From the NCBI GenBank assembly GCA_938074335.1, contig CALJEL010000028.1, positions 1 through 49,248 of the forward strand: 49,248 nucleotides of DNA, written 5' to 3'. A model generated the notes under the pieces. The model did no database searches, was not told the DNA's origin, and saw only the letters and a list, made by a program, of their open reading frames with translations. Below, piece after piece: positions 32,579 through 40,782 of the stretch; the stretch's first letter is position 1, and every line of letters starts with the position of its first letter. The position numbers and the translations under genes were made by a program. The stretch is from an uncultured bacterium. GTDB taxonomy: Bacteria > Nitrospirota > Thermodesulfovibrionia > Thermodesulfovibrionales > CALJEL01.

Positions 32579-32641
32579 CACAGACATTCTTGTCTGTGGC
32601 TTACAAAGCGATAGTAGGGGCACGGCATGCCGTGCCCCTAC
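32579..32641. repeat. Two adjacent hairpins
   Basis: CACAGACA-TTCT-TGTCTGTG (32579-32598) is a stem with a TTCT loop; the hairpin at 48746-48765 has the same loop and a different but complementary stem. It is followed by a perfect 28-bp palindrome (32614-32641) centred on GGCATGCC with GTAGGGGCAC arms. Neither encodes protein. Confidence 0.85.
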
Positions 32642-32850
32642 AACAGTGCGACTGTGCGATAGTGCGACAGATAGAGCAGCAGACCAGTAGAGCAGTAGAC
32701 CAGCAGTTTTTATTAATAGAGCAGCAGTGCAGCAGAGCAGACATTTCTTCAAACTGTTCAAACTGTTTAAACAGTTCAAACTGTTTAAGCTGCTACTCTG
32801 CTGCGCTACTGCTCTGTTGCTCTGTTATTGCCTGCTACTCTGGTGCGCTA
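32642..32850. repeat. Octamer arrays between rlmH and the MNT fragment
   Basis: AGTGCGAC/TGTGCGAT units merge into AGAGCAGC/AGACCAGT units (to about 32740). A nonamer array (TTCAAACTG, 32748-32789) follows, then complementary CTGCTACT-type units to about 32850. The first and last blocks are complementary, so the whole stretch could form one long imperfect hairpin. Confidence 0.8.
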
Positions 32851-32869
32851 ATTTCTGATATAATTAAAC

Positions 32870-33043
32870 ATGCTTGAGTTCTCTGAAGAAGAAATTAAGA
32901 AGAGAATATCTACAATCAGGAATCTCCTTCTGAGGGAAGAAAAGGTGATCTTTGCCTATATGTATGGCTCATTTATAAAAAAAGATAAAATAATCAATGA
33001 TATAGATGTGGCAGTATACTGTAAAGGTGTGCAAAAGGCATGA
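32870..33043 (+). pseudogene. Truncated MNT nucleotidyltransferase
   Basis: 57 residues with YGSFIKKDKIINDIDVAVY, the GS-x-DxD nucleotidyltransferase motif, ending soon after the DxD. Functional family members run to about 100 residues and carry a third acidic residue, so this is a 3'-truncated remnant or at best a minimal fragment. The stop overlaps the next ORF as ATGA. Confidence 0.65.
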
Positions 33044-33168
33044 CAAACTGGCTTATCATATTTGCCATAATATTAACACTCCTTGCCATGAAGCTTGCAA
33101 AGTTTGCAGGCCTGGCACTGATTATTGCACTTTTTATAATGTTAATATTTAAAAACATGAAAAAATGA
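33040..33168 (+). CDS. Small hydrophobic membrane protein (42 aa)
   Basis: Encodes 42 residues: two short hydrophobic stretches (LIIFAIILTLLAM and FAGLALIIALFIMLIF) separated by KLAK, ending KNMKK. It begins at an ATGA overlap with the truncated MNT ORF, 9 bases before aroC. The composition fits a real tiny membrane protein. No family recognised and no independent ribosome binding site. Confidence 0.45.
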   Translation: MTNWLIIFAIILTLLAMKLAKFAGLALIIALFIMLIFKNMKK

Positions 33169-33177
33169 TTTAGAACT

Positions 33178-34359
33178 ATGCTTCGTTTTATAACAACAGG
33201 TGAGTCACATGGAAGGGGTCTTACCGGGATCATCGAAGGGATCCCGGCAGGACTCTCTATTTCCTCACAGTATATTGATACACAGCTCCGTAGAAGGCAA
33301 TCGGGTTATGGTAGAGGTGGAAGGATGAAGATAGAGTCTGACCATGCTGAGATCCTCTCAGGTGTGAGGTACGGGAAAACCACCGGCTCACCCATCAGCC
33401 TCTTTATTGAAAATAAAGACTGGAAGAACTGGCAGGACCTGATGGCAGTGGAGGAAGTCACAGCAGATATTAAAAGGGTTACAAGGCCAAGACCAGGTCA
33501 TGCAGACCTTGCAGGTCTTTTAAAGTACGGTCACGATGATATTAGAAATATACTTGAACGCTCCTCTGCAAGGGAGACTGCCATGAGGGTTGCCCTCGGT
33601 GCAGTTACAAGGAGATTCCTTGAAGAATTCAATATAATTATAGGCAGTTATGTGCTTTCCATTGGTGGTAAGGGCTTTAACCCTTATGAGATGAAGGATA
33701 TATGGCACGATCCCCATAAATTACTTGAGACCTTTAAAAAGGCAGAGGCTTCAGAGGTGAGATGCCCTGATGATTCTCTAACCTTAGAGATAAAAAGGCT
33801 CATTGATCAAGCCTCTGAGGAAGGTAATACCCTTGGAGGGGTCTTTGAGGTATTTGCAATAAATGTACCCCCGGGTCTTGGAAGTCATATCCAGTGGGAC
33901 AGAAGGCTCAATGCAAGGCTCATGCACGCCCTTTGCTCCATTCAGGCTATAAAGGCAGCGGAGATCGGTGCAGGAACACTGGCCGGTATCTCAAAGGGCT
34001 CAGAGGTTATGGATGAGATATTTTATGATCCTGAAAGGGGATATTATAGAAGAACCAATTTTGCTGGTGGCATTGAAGGCGGGATATCAAATGGCATGCC
34101 TGTAATTGCAAGGCTTTCCATGAAACCCATCCCCACCTTAAAAAGACCACTCAGGTCAGTTGATATAGCAAGTCATGAACCGGTTGAGGCCTCCTATGAG
34201 AGGTCTGATGTCTGTGCGGTGCCGGCTGCCTCTGTGATAGCAGAGGCAATGCTCAGCCTTGTGATTGCTCAGGCATTTCTTGAAAAATTTGGTGGTGACA
34301 GCATTGAGGAGACAAGGGCAAATTATAATTCTTATTTAAGAATGCTTGAAAGAAGATAA
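33178..34359 (+). CDS. aroC: Chorismate synthase
   Basis: A 393-residue FMN-dependent enzyme that converts EPSP to chorismate, the last shikimate step. Signatures are GESHGRGLTGIIEGIPAG at the N-terminus, RPRPGHADLAGLLKYG (residues 98-113), ERSSARETAMRVA (123-135) and the C-terminal HEPVEASYERSDVCAVPAASVIAEAM. Full length. First of the aroC-aroK-aroB-rnr run; the start lacks a strong ribosome binding site. Confidence 0.95.
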   Translation: MLRFITTGESHGRGLTGIIEGIPAGLSISSQYIDTQLRRRQSGYGRGGRMKIESDHAEILSGVRYGKTTGSPISLFIENKDWKNWQDLMAVEEVTADIKRVTRPRPGHADLAGLLKYGHDDIRNILERSSARETAMRVALGAVTRRFLEEFNIIIGSYVLSIGGKGFNPYEMKDIWHDPHKLLETFKKAEASEVRCPDDSLTLEIKRLIDQASEEGNTLGGVFEVFAINVPPGLGSHIQWDRRLNARLMHALCSIQAIKAAEIGAGTLAGISKGSEVMDEIFYDPERGYYRRTNFAGGIEGGISNGMPVIARLSMKPIPTLKRPLRSVDIASHEPVEASYERSDVCAVPAASVIAEAMLSLVIAQAFLEKFGGDSIEETRANYNSYLRMLERR

Positions 34360-34371
34360 AGATTTTTTTGA

Positions 34372-34920
34372 ATGCCAATAATGATGAAGAATATTGTACT
34401 TACAGGATTCATGGGGACAGGCAAGACAGAGGTTGGAAGACTTCTTGCCAGAAGGCTTGGTTATAAATTTATTGATGCAGACTCTGTCATAGAAGAAGAG
34501 CAGAAAATTCCCATTACTGAAATATTCAAGAGGTTTGGAGAGCCCTATTTCAGGGATATAGAGTCCAATCTTATAAAAAGATTATCTGAGATGGAAGGGG
34601 TTGTTATATCCACAGGTGGTGGAGCGGTGCTAAGGGAAGAAAATATGAATAATCTGAGGAAAAAGGGAGTAATAGTCTGCCTCATGGCATCACCTGAAAC
34701 CATCTTTGAAAGGACAAAGAACGATACCTCAAGGCCCCTTCTTCAGGTACAAGATCCCCTCCAGAGGATTAGGGAGCTACTCGAATTCAGAAGACCCTTT
34801 TATGAAAAGGCAGACATAATGATTGATACAGATGGGAAAACACCTCAGGAAGTTACTGAGGAGATAATAAAAAAGATTCAACCTCCCGGTAGCGAAAACA
34901 ATAAATCAGGAATAAAATAA
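34372..34920 (+). CDS. aroK: Shikimate kinase
   Basis: A 182-residue P-loop kinase: Walker A GFMGTGKTEVGR, shikimate-binding DADSVIEEE, FRDIES, STGGGAVLRE, and the lid RTKNDTSRPLL. ATG 34381 or 34384 may be the true start; the first three codons are poorly supported. It lies 12 bases after aroC and 3 before aroB. Confidence 0.93.
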   Translation: MPIMMKNIVLTGFMGTGKTEVGRLLARRLGYKFIDADSVIEEEQKIPITEIFKRFGEPYFRDIESNLIKRLSEMEGVVISTGGGAVLREENMNNLRKKGVIVCLMASPETIFERTKNDTSRPLLQVQDPLQRIRELLEFRRPFYEKADIMIDTDGKTPQEVTEEIIKKIQPPGSENNKSGIK

Positions 34921-34923
34921 ACC

Positions 34924-36000
34924 ATGGAGACTCTAAGGGTCGGTCTTGGAGAGAGAAGTTACGAGATTATTATAGGAGAAAAAATCTTAGATAGACTCAT
35001 TGAGTTTATCCAGTCTAAAAGATATAGCTCCACAGGGCTTGTCACAAATGAAACCCTCTGGGATATTTATAAGAATACCATCGTGGAATTAAAAAAGGAT
35101 TTACCACTGAGTATATTTATTATTCCTGATGGTGAGGAATACAAGGATATACTCTGGTTTTATCACCTCCATACAAAACTCCTTCAAAACAGATTTGACA
35201 GGTCTTCCTGCCTCATAGCCTTCGGTGGTGGAGTGGTTGGAGACCTCACAGGATTTGTTGCCTCTACCTACATGAGGGGAATAGATTACATACAGGTTCC
35301 AACCACACTCCTTGCACAGGTGGATAGCTCAGTAGGAGGAAAGACCGCGGTTAATCATCCTCTTGGGAAAAATATGATAGGAACATTTTATCAGCCTGTA
35401 TTTGTACTGATTGATACAGGTTTTTTAAAAACCCTTCCTCAAAGAGAATTCCGGGCAGGCATGGCAGAGATCATTAAATACGCTGTTATATGGGATGAGA
35501 AACTCTTTTCCTTTCTCAGAGAAAACAGCAATAAGATATCAGATATGGACCATCATGCCCTGAGATCAATCATAGCCCGCTCATGCGAGATAAAGGCAGA
35601 GGTGGTATCAAGAGATGAAAGGGAGAGCGGGCTCAGGGCAATATTGAATTATGGTCATACCATAGGTCATGCTATAGAGACAGTAACAGGGTACAGGAGG
35701 TTTCTCCACGGTGAGGCTATTGCCATGGGAATGTACGGAGAGGCCCTCATTGCCAGAGGTCGTGGTCTTATAGATAACTCTACAGCCAATGAGATAAAGG
35801 GGCTCATAAAACTTTATGGTTTAGAGCCATCCATCCCGGGTGAACTTCGAGGAAATGATCTTATCAGTTCAATGCTACTTGATAAAAAGGCGAAGGCTGG
35901 CAGGATAAGGATTATCCTTCCAGAAAGGATAGGAAAGGTTACTATCGAGGAGATAGATAAAGAAGAGATCCTCAGGGCAATAAATGATGCCAGAGTCTGA
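34924..36000 (+). CDS. aroB: 3-dehydroquinate synthase
   Basis: A 358-residue NAD- and metal-dependent enzyme that makes 3-dehydroquinate from DAHP. Motifs: IPDGEEYKD, AFGGGVVGDLTGFVASTYMRG, VPTTLLAQVDSSVGGKTAVNHPLGKN, and metal ligands in RAGMAEIIKY, NYGHTIGHAIE and HGEAIAMGM. Normal length. Its 3' end overlaps rnr by 17 bases. Confidence 0.95.
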   Translation: METLRVGLGERSYEIIIGEKILDRLIEFIQSKRYSSTGLVTNETLWDIYKNTIVELKKDLPLSIFIIPDGEEYKDILWFYHLHTKLLQNRFDRSSCLIAFGGGVVGDLTGFVASTYMRGIDYIQVPTTLLAQVDSSVGGKTAVNHPLGKNMIGTFYQPVFVLIDTGFLKTLPQREFRAGMAEIIKYAVIWDEKLFSFLRENSNKISDMDHHALRSIIARSCEIKAEVVSRDERESGLRAILNYGHTIGHAIETVTGYRRFLHGEAIAMGMYGEALIARGRGLIDNSTANEIKGLIKLYGLEPSIPGELRGNDLISSMLLDKKAKAGRIRIILPERIGKVTIEEIDKEEILRAINDARV

Positions 36001-38077
36001 ATTTACCAGACCGGAAGAAATAAAGTCTCTTTTCAAAAAGAGGACTAAACCTCTCAGTTTTGAAGAAATCCTTTCACTCCTTCATATTTCAAAGAAAAAG
36101 GCAAAACCCCTCAAAAGACTCCTCGGTGAAATGGTAAAAAGAGGTGAACTTGTAAGGACAAGGAAGGGACATTACGGACCGCCTGAAGAGATGAACCTCG
36201 TGACCGGTTATTTTGAGGCGCACAGGGATTATGGTTTTGTTATTCCTGAAAAACCAGGTGAAAGGGATATCTTCATACCAGCCAGATTTACCGGGGGTGC
36301 AATGGACAATGACAGGGTAATTGCAAGGATAGAAGAACCCTCAAGAAGGAGTGGCAGGATAATAAAGATACTTGAAAGGGTCCACACAAGAATTGCAGGT
36401 GTATTTGAATATGGAAAATACGGCTCCTTTGTAAGACCCAAAAACAGAAATTTCAACTTTGATATCTACATACCACCTCAGGCACGGGGAGGGGCAAAAA
36501 GCAATGACCATGTAATAGCAGAGATTGTGCAGTATCCTACCGAGTCAAGACCCCCTATTGGAAAGATAGTCAGGATATTAAAAAAACCTGATACACCAAA
36601 GGCTGAGATAGGCTCCATTATTGAAGAATTCAATCTTGAAGAGAAGTTTCCCGAGCATGTAAATGCTGAGGCAAGAGGGCTTATAAAGAGGCCTGTTGAG
36701 AGATCTCAGAGAAAGGACCTAACCGGTCTCATAACAGTAACGATTGATGGAGAGAATGCAAAGGATTTTGATGATGCTATATCTATAAAAAGAGTTAATG
36801 AGGGCTATCTCCTTTATGTTCACATCGCTGATGTGGGATATTTTGTACCATGGGATACTCCTCTGGATAAAGAGGCAAGGAAAAGGGGGACAAGTGTTTA
36901 TTTCCCTGACAGGGTAATACCCATGCTTCCAAAGGAGCTCTCAGAAGATATATGCAGTCTGAGGCCAGAGGTAGAGCGTGCTTCCTTTACAGTGGAGATG
37001 CTTTTTAATGAAAAGGGTGAAAGACTCCATGCAAATTTTTACCCATCTATAATTAAAAGCAGGGCAAGGCTCACCTATACCTCAGTAAAAAGGATCCTCA
37101 TAGATAAAGAGCCATCAGAAAGGGCAAGATATAATTCGCTTCTTCCTTATCTTGAGCTCATGGAGGAACTTGCAAGGCATCTCAGGGAGAAAAGGACTGA
37201 AAGAGGCAGCCTTGATTTTGACCTGCCAGAGCCAGAGGTAATACTTGATATTCAGGGAAGACCTGAAAATATTATAAAGGCAGAAAGGACCTTTGCCCAT
37301 ATGATTATAGAGGAATTCATGATTGCAGCCAATGAGGCAGTAGCAGAATATTTTGAGGGTCTTGGCGCTCCATGCCTCTACAGGATTCATGAAAAACCTG
37401 ATCCATTAAAACTGGAAGAGCTTTCAAAGATTGTGAGGAATCTCACAGGCAAAAGGCTCTTAAAGGCTTCTTATTTCCCTTTACTCATAAAGGACATGAA
37501 AGGAACCCCTCAGGAAGAACTTGTAAATTATATCCTTCTAAGGAGCCTCAAACAGGCAAGATACTCTCCAGAAAATGTGGGGCACTTTGGACTTGCCTCA
37601 AGGTGCTATACTCACTTCACATCACCCATCAGGAGATATCCTGACCTCGTTGTGCACAGAATACTCAGGGAGCTTATCCTCAACAGGCTGGATGATAATA
37701 AAATTAAATATCTTGAGGAAGTCCTCCCATCTATTGCCTTTCATGCCTCAAAGATGGAAAGACTTGCAGATGAGGCAGAAAGGACCGTGATAGATGCCAT
37801 GAGGGTATGGTTTATGAAGGATAAGATCGGAGATGAGTTCACAGGAAACATTATCTCCATCACACCCTATGGCATGCGTGTCCGATTAAAGGACTTTTAT
37901 GTGGAAGGATTTCTCCATGTCTCCTTCATGACCGATGACTTTTATGTATATGACGAGAGGTCACTCACATTAAGCGGACGGAGGACAAAAAAGACATTCA
38001 GACTGGGAGATGAATTGAAAGTAAGGATTGAAAGGATAGATGAGGTGGAAAGAGATATTATTCTGGGAATACCCTGA
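35984..38077 (+). CDS. rnr: Ribonuclease R (RNase II family)
   Basis: A 697-residue 3'-5' exoribonuclease. It has an N-terminal winged helix (residues 15-75), OB-fold cold-shock domains, and an RNB catalytic domain with GENAKDFDDAISIKR (Asp residues binding Mg). GLASRCYTHFTSPIRRYPDLVVHR follows near residue 540, and the S1 domain (620-697) ends at the C-terminus without a long basic tail. Translation is coupled to aroB by overlap. Confidence 0.93.
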   Translation: MMPESEFTRPEEIKSLFKKRTKPLSFEEILSLLHISKKKAKPLKRLLGEMVKRGELVRTRKGHYGPPEEMNLVTGYFEAHRDYGFVIPEKPGERDIFIPARFTGGAMDNDRVIARIEEPSRRSGRIIKILERVHTRIAGVFEYGKYGSFVRPKNRNFNFDIYIPPQARGGAKSNDHVIAEIVQYPTESRPPIGKIVRILKKPDTPKAEIGSIIEEFNLEEKFPEHVNAEARGLIKRPVERSQRKDLTGLITVTIDGENAKDFDDAISIKRVNEGYLLYVHIADVGYFVPWDTPLDKEARKRGTSVYFPDRVIPMLPKELSEDICSLRPEVERASFTVEMLFNEKGERLHANFYPSIIKSRARLTYTSVKRILIDKEPSERARYNSLLPYLELMEELARHLREKRTERGSLDFDLPEPEVILDIQGRPENIIKAERTFAHMIIEEFMIAANEAVAEYFEGLGAPCLYRIHEKPDPLKLEELSKIVRNLTGKRLLKASYFPLLIKDMKGTPQEELVNYILLRSLKQARYSPENVGHFGLASRCYTHFTSPIRRYPDLVVHRILRELILNRLDDNKIKYLEEVLPSIAFHASKMERLADEAERTVIDAMRVWFMKDKIGDEFTGNIISITPYGMRVRLKDFYVEGFLHVSFMTDDFYVYDERSLTLSGRRTKKTFRLGDELKVRIERIDEVERDIILGIP

Positions 38078-38163
38078 CTTGTTTTACGCCCTATCTGCCA
38101 GGCAGTAACTTGCAGGTGCCAGCTCATTTGACTCTTTCTGCATTTAATGGTATATTTTAAATC

Positions 38164-38874
38164 ATGGTAATGTTTTTGATAATATTTTTAATATTACAAC
38201 CAGCAGGTCTTTTTGCCGACATTTATAAGTATATTGATGATAATGGTACGATCTGTTTTACAGACTCACCACCCAAAGGCAAAAAGGCAAAGCCTGTCTA
38301 TTCTAAAAGATACAAAGAAACGAGAGAAAAAAATAATACATACAATGGTTCTTCTGTTATCCTTACATCTGCAAAAAAATCCCTGTCACCAGCATACCAG
38401 AGACTTGCTTATGAGATAGCAAATGAATATTCATTAGATCCTGCACTGATAAGGGCTGTTATAACCGCAGAGTCAAACTGGGATCCCTTTGCTGTTTCAA
38501 AAAAGGGTGCCATGGGGCTCATGCAGCTCATGCCAGCCACAGCACAGGCATTAAATGTAAAGAACCCCTATAACCCTGAAGAGAATATCAGGGCAGGGAT
38601 AAGGTATCTTAAATATCTGCTGGATAAGTTCAATGGAGACCTCGTCCTTGCTATTGCTGCCTATAATGCCGGGCCATCCATAGTGGAGAGATTTGGCAGG
38701 ATACCACCCATAAATGAGACACTGCAGTATGTAAAGAAGGTTCTTTCTTTAAGTGGTTATAATAAGAATGTTGACCTGGAGGTTAATAAAAGAAAAAAAG
38801 AAGAGATCTATATGATAAGGCTTGCAGATGGCTCTATATTATATACAAACTCAGGGTTGAGTTCTCCTCACTGA
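38164..38874 (+). CDS. Lytic transglycosylase with DUF4124-like N-terminus
   Basis: A 236-residue exported protein. Signal peptide (residues 1-18), a DUF4124-like segment (DIYKYIDDNGTICFTDSPPKG), then an SLT goose-lysozyme-like domain with catalytic Glu in TAESNWDPFAVSKKGAMGLMQLMP and AAYNAGPSIVERFG. It cleaves peptidoglycan glycan strands to make 1,6-anhydro ends. The upstream gap has a hairpin-rich stretch (38095-38130). Confidence 0.88.
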   Translation: MVMFLIIFLILQPAGLFADIYKYIDDNGTICFTDSPPKGKKAKPVYSKRYKETREKNNTYNGSSVILTSAKKSLSPAYQRLAYEIANEYSLDPALIRAVITAESNWDPFAVSKKGAMGLMQLMPATAQALNVKNPYNPEENIRAGIRYLKYLLDKFNGDLVLAIAAYNAGPSIVERFGRIPPINETLQYVKKVLSLSGYNKNVDLEVNKRKKEEIYMIRLADGSILYTNSGLSSPH

Positions 38875-38961
38875 GAAACCATCTTCAGGATTTAAACTGA
38901 AGGCTGAATAAGCGACTACGAAAGCTGGTGAGTTTTCCTCTTAAGCCTTTAAGGAGGTCCT

Positions 38962-39948
38962 TTGAAAGAAGATATTGAATATTTAAAAGAGGAGATATTA
39001 AAACTTAAAGCAGAAAGAAATGCCCTTATACTTTCTCATAATTATCAAAGGGACGAGGTTCAGGACATAGCAGATTTTGTGGGAGACTCCCTTGAGCTAT
39101 CAAGGACTGCTGCTACCAGAAGATGCGATGTCCTTGTCTTCTGCGGTGTGGACTTCATGGCAGAAAGTGCCTCAATCCTGTCACCAGAAAAGACCGTTCT
39201 ACTTCCTGAATTGAATGCAAACTGCCCGATGGCTGCAATGGTGACAGTGGACAGACCAAGAAGCATCTGGAAGAGTTTCCCGGGCTATGAGGTACAGCCA
39301 TCACTTATCTATCCTGTTGAATTTACCCTGAGGGACATGAAAAGGCTCCATCCTGATGCACCTGTAGTTGCCTATGTAAATACTACCGCAGAGGTAAAGG
39401 CTGAAAGTGATATCTGCTGTACCTCAGCAAATGTTGTGAAGGTGATAGAATCACTGCCTGATGAAAAGGTGATATGCATACCTGATAGAAACCTTGCCAT
39501 GTGGGCACAGAAAAATACAAAAAAGAAGGTTATAGCATGGGATGGATTCTGTCATGTCCATGACAGGATAACAAGGGATGATGTCCTGAAGGTAAGGAAA
39601 AAATATCCAAAGGCAGTGTTTATGGCTCATCCAGAATGCAGGCCTGAAGTCCTTGAACTCGCTGATGTGGTTACAAGTACCTCAGGGATGCTCAGGTTCG
39701 CAAGGACATCATCAGAAAAGGAATTTATAGTGGGAACAGAAATTGGCCTCATGCACAGACTAAAAAAAGAAAATCCTGAAAAGGTCTTTTATCCTTTAAG
39801 AAAGGATATGATATGTCCAAACATGAAAAAGATAACACTTAAAAGTGTCCTCAGGGCCCTCAGGGAAATGTCTCACATAATAAAGGTATCAGAAGAGATC
39901 AGGATACCTGCAAAAAAGGCCCTTGACAGGATGTTAGAGATCTCGTGA
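38962..39948 (+). CDS. nadA: Quinolinate synthase
   Basis: A 328-residue [4Fe-4S] enzyme that condenses iminoaspartate with DHAP to quinolinate for NAD synthesis. Motifs: LSHNYQRDEVQDIADFVGDSLELSR, LLPELNANCPMA, VNTTAEVKAESDICCTSAN, and PNMKKITL with the third cluster Cys. TTG 38962 is the start, with AAGGAGGTCC directly upstream. It overlaps ubiX by 4 bases. Confidence 0.94.
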   Translation: MKEDIEYLKEEILKLKAERNALILSHNYQRDEVQDIADFVGDSLELSRTAATRRCDVLVFCGVDFMAESASILSPEKTVLLPELNANCPMAAMVTVDRPRSIWKSFPGYEVQPSLIYPVEFTLRDMKRLHPDAPVVAYVNTTAEVKAESDICCTSANVVKVIESLPDEKVICIPDRNLAMWAQKNTKKKVIAWDGFCHVHDRITRDDVLKVRKKYPKAVFMAHPECRPEVLELADVVTSTSGMLRFARTSSEKEFIVGTEIGLMHRLKKENPEKVFYPLRKDMICPNMKKITLKSVLRALREMSHIIKVSEEIRIPAKKALDRMLEIS

Positions 39949-40535
39949 AAAGATTTATCCTTGCCATAACAGGTGCAAGCGGCACAAGGTTAGGGCTCAG
40001 ACTCCTTGCTGAACTCACCAAAAGAGCCGAGGTGTATCTTGTTATTTCTTCTTCAGCAATCACCATCCTGAAAGAAGAGGACGGGATAGACCTCCTTGGC
40101 AAAAATAAAGAAGAAATACTCAGGGAACTTTCAGGTTTTATAAATGGAAAAGTCCACTATTTTACTGAAAAGGAACTTGATGCACCCATAGCCAGCGGTT
40201 CTTTCAGGACAGATGGCATGTTTATTGTCCCCTGTTCAATGAAGACCCTTTCTGCCATTAGCAATGGTTATGCCTCAAACCTTATAGAGAGGGCTGCTGA
40301 TGTAATAATAAAGGAGAAGAGACCTCTTATTTTATCTCCGAGAGAGATGCCCCTGAGCCCGATACATCTTGACAATATGCTCAAACTGTCAAGGCTTGGT
40401 GTGATAATAGCTCCTCCGGTGCCTGCCTTTTATCACAAGCCTGAAAATATTGATGAGTTACTGAATTTTATCACAGGAAAACTCCTTGATGTGGTCACCA
40501 TAGAACATGACCTCTATAAAAGGTGGAGACAATGA
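39945..40535 (+). CDS. ubiX: Flavin prenyltransferase UbiX
   Basis: A 196-residue enzyme that makes prenylated FMN for UbiD-type decarboxylases. It has the AITGASGTRLGLRLLAEL loop, GSFRTDGMFIVPCSMKTLSAISNGYA and LILSPREMPLSPIHLDNM. GTG start at 39945 inside the nadA stop. No ubiD neighbour is visible. Confidence 0.92.
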   Translation: MKRFILAITGASGTRLGLRLLAELTKRAEVYLVISSSAITILKEEDGIDLLGKNKEEILRELSGFINGKVHYFTEKELDAPIASGSFRTDGMFIVPCSMKTLSAISNGYASNLIERAADVIIKEKRPLILSPREMPLSPIHLDNMLKLSRLGVIIAPPVPAFYHKPENIDELLNFITGKLLDVVTIEHDLYKRWRQ

Positions 40536-40782
40536 CATAGGGCATAGAGATATTTGATATCTGCCTGCCACCCTGCAGTTATTCTTGTAAAATATATTAT
40601 CCTTGATGAGAACTCCTGCTCTGCGGATCTGCTGTCTAAGGTGATAGCTAAAGCCTTTTCGGCAGGCTGCCAGTTCCATTAAAGGCTTATTATAAATTTC
40701 TAACGACGGATCAGGGCAAATAACTTGTTTTTGAAAAAATCTGATTCCAGAGTTTATAATATCAGAGACAGGGGGTAGTCCT
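40536..40782. other. Intergenic gap without recognised element
   Basis: 247 bp with a small dyad GGCAGGCTGCC around 40663-40673 that recalls the one near 31110. A possible -10 (TATAAT at 40756-40761) lies 21 bases before the GTG of the HD-GYP gene. Nothing else was found. Confidence 0.5.

Noticed and set aside
32545-32628. Longer RlmH start
   Set aside because: The extra 28 codons are translated from hairpin and repeat DNA; family members begin near MQHIRVIYPG.
40536-40782. c-di-GMP riboswitch upstream of the HD-GYP gene
   Set aside because: CTAAAGCC and GGCAGGCTGCC recall parts of the GEMM motif, but the conserved order, spacing and the GAAA receptor-loop arrangement are missing.
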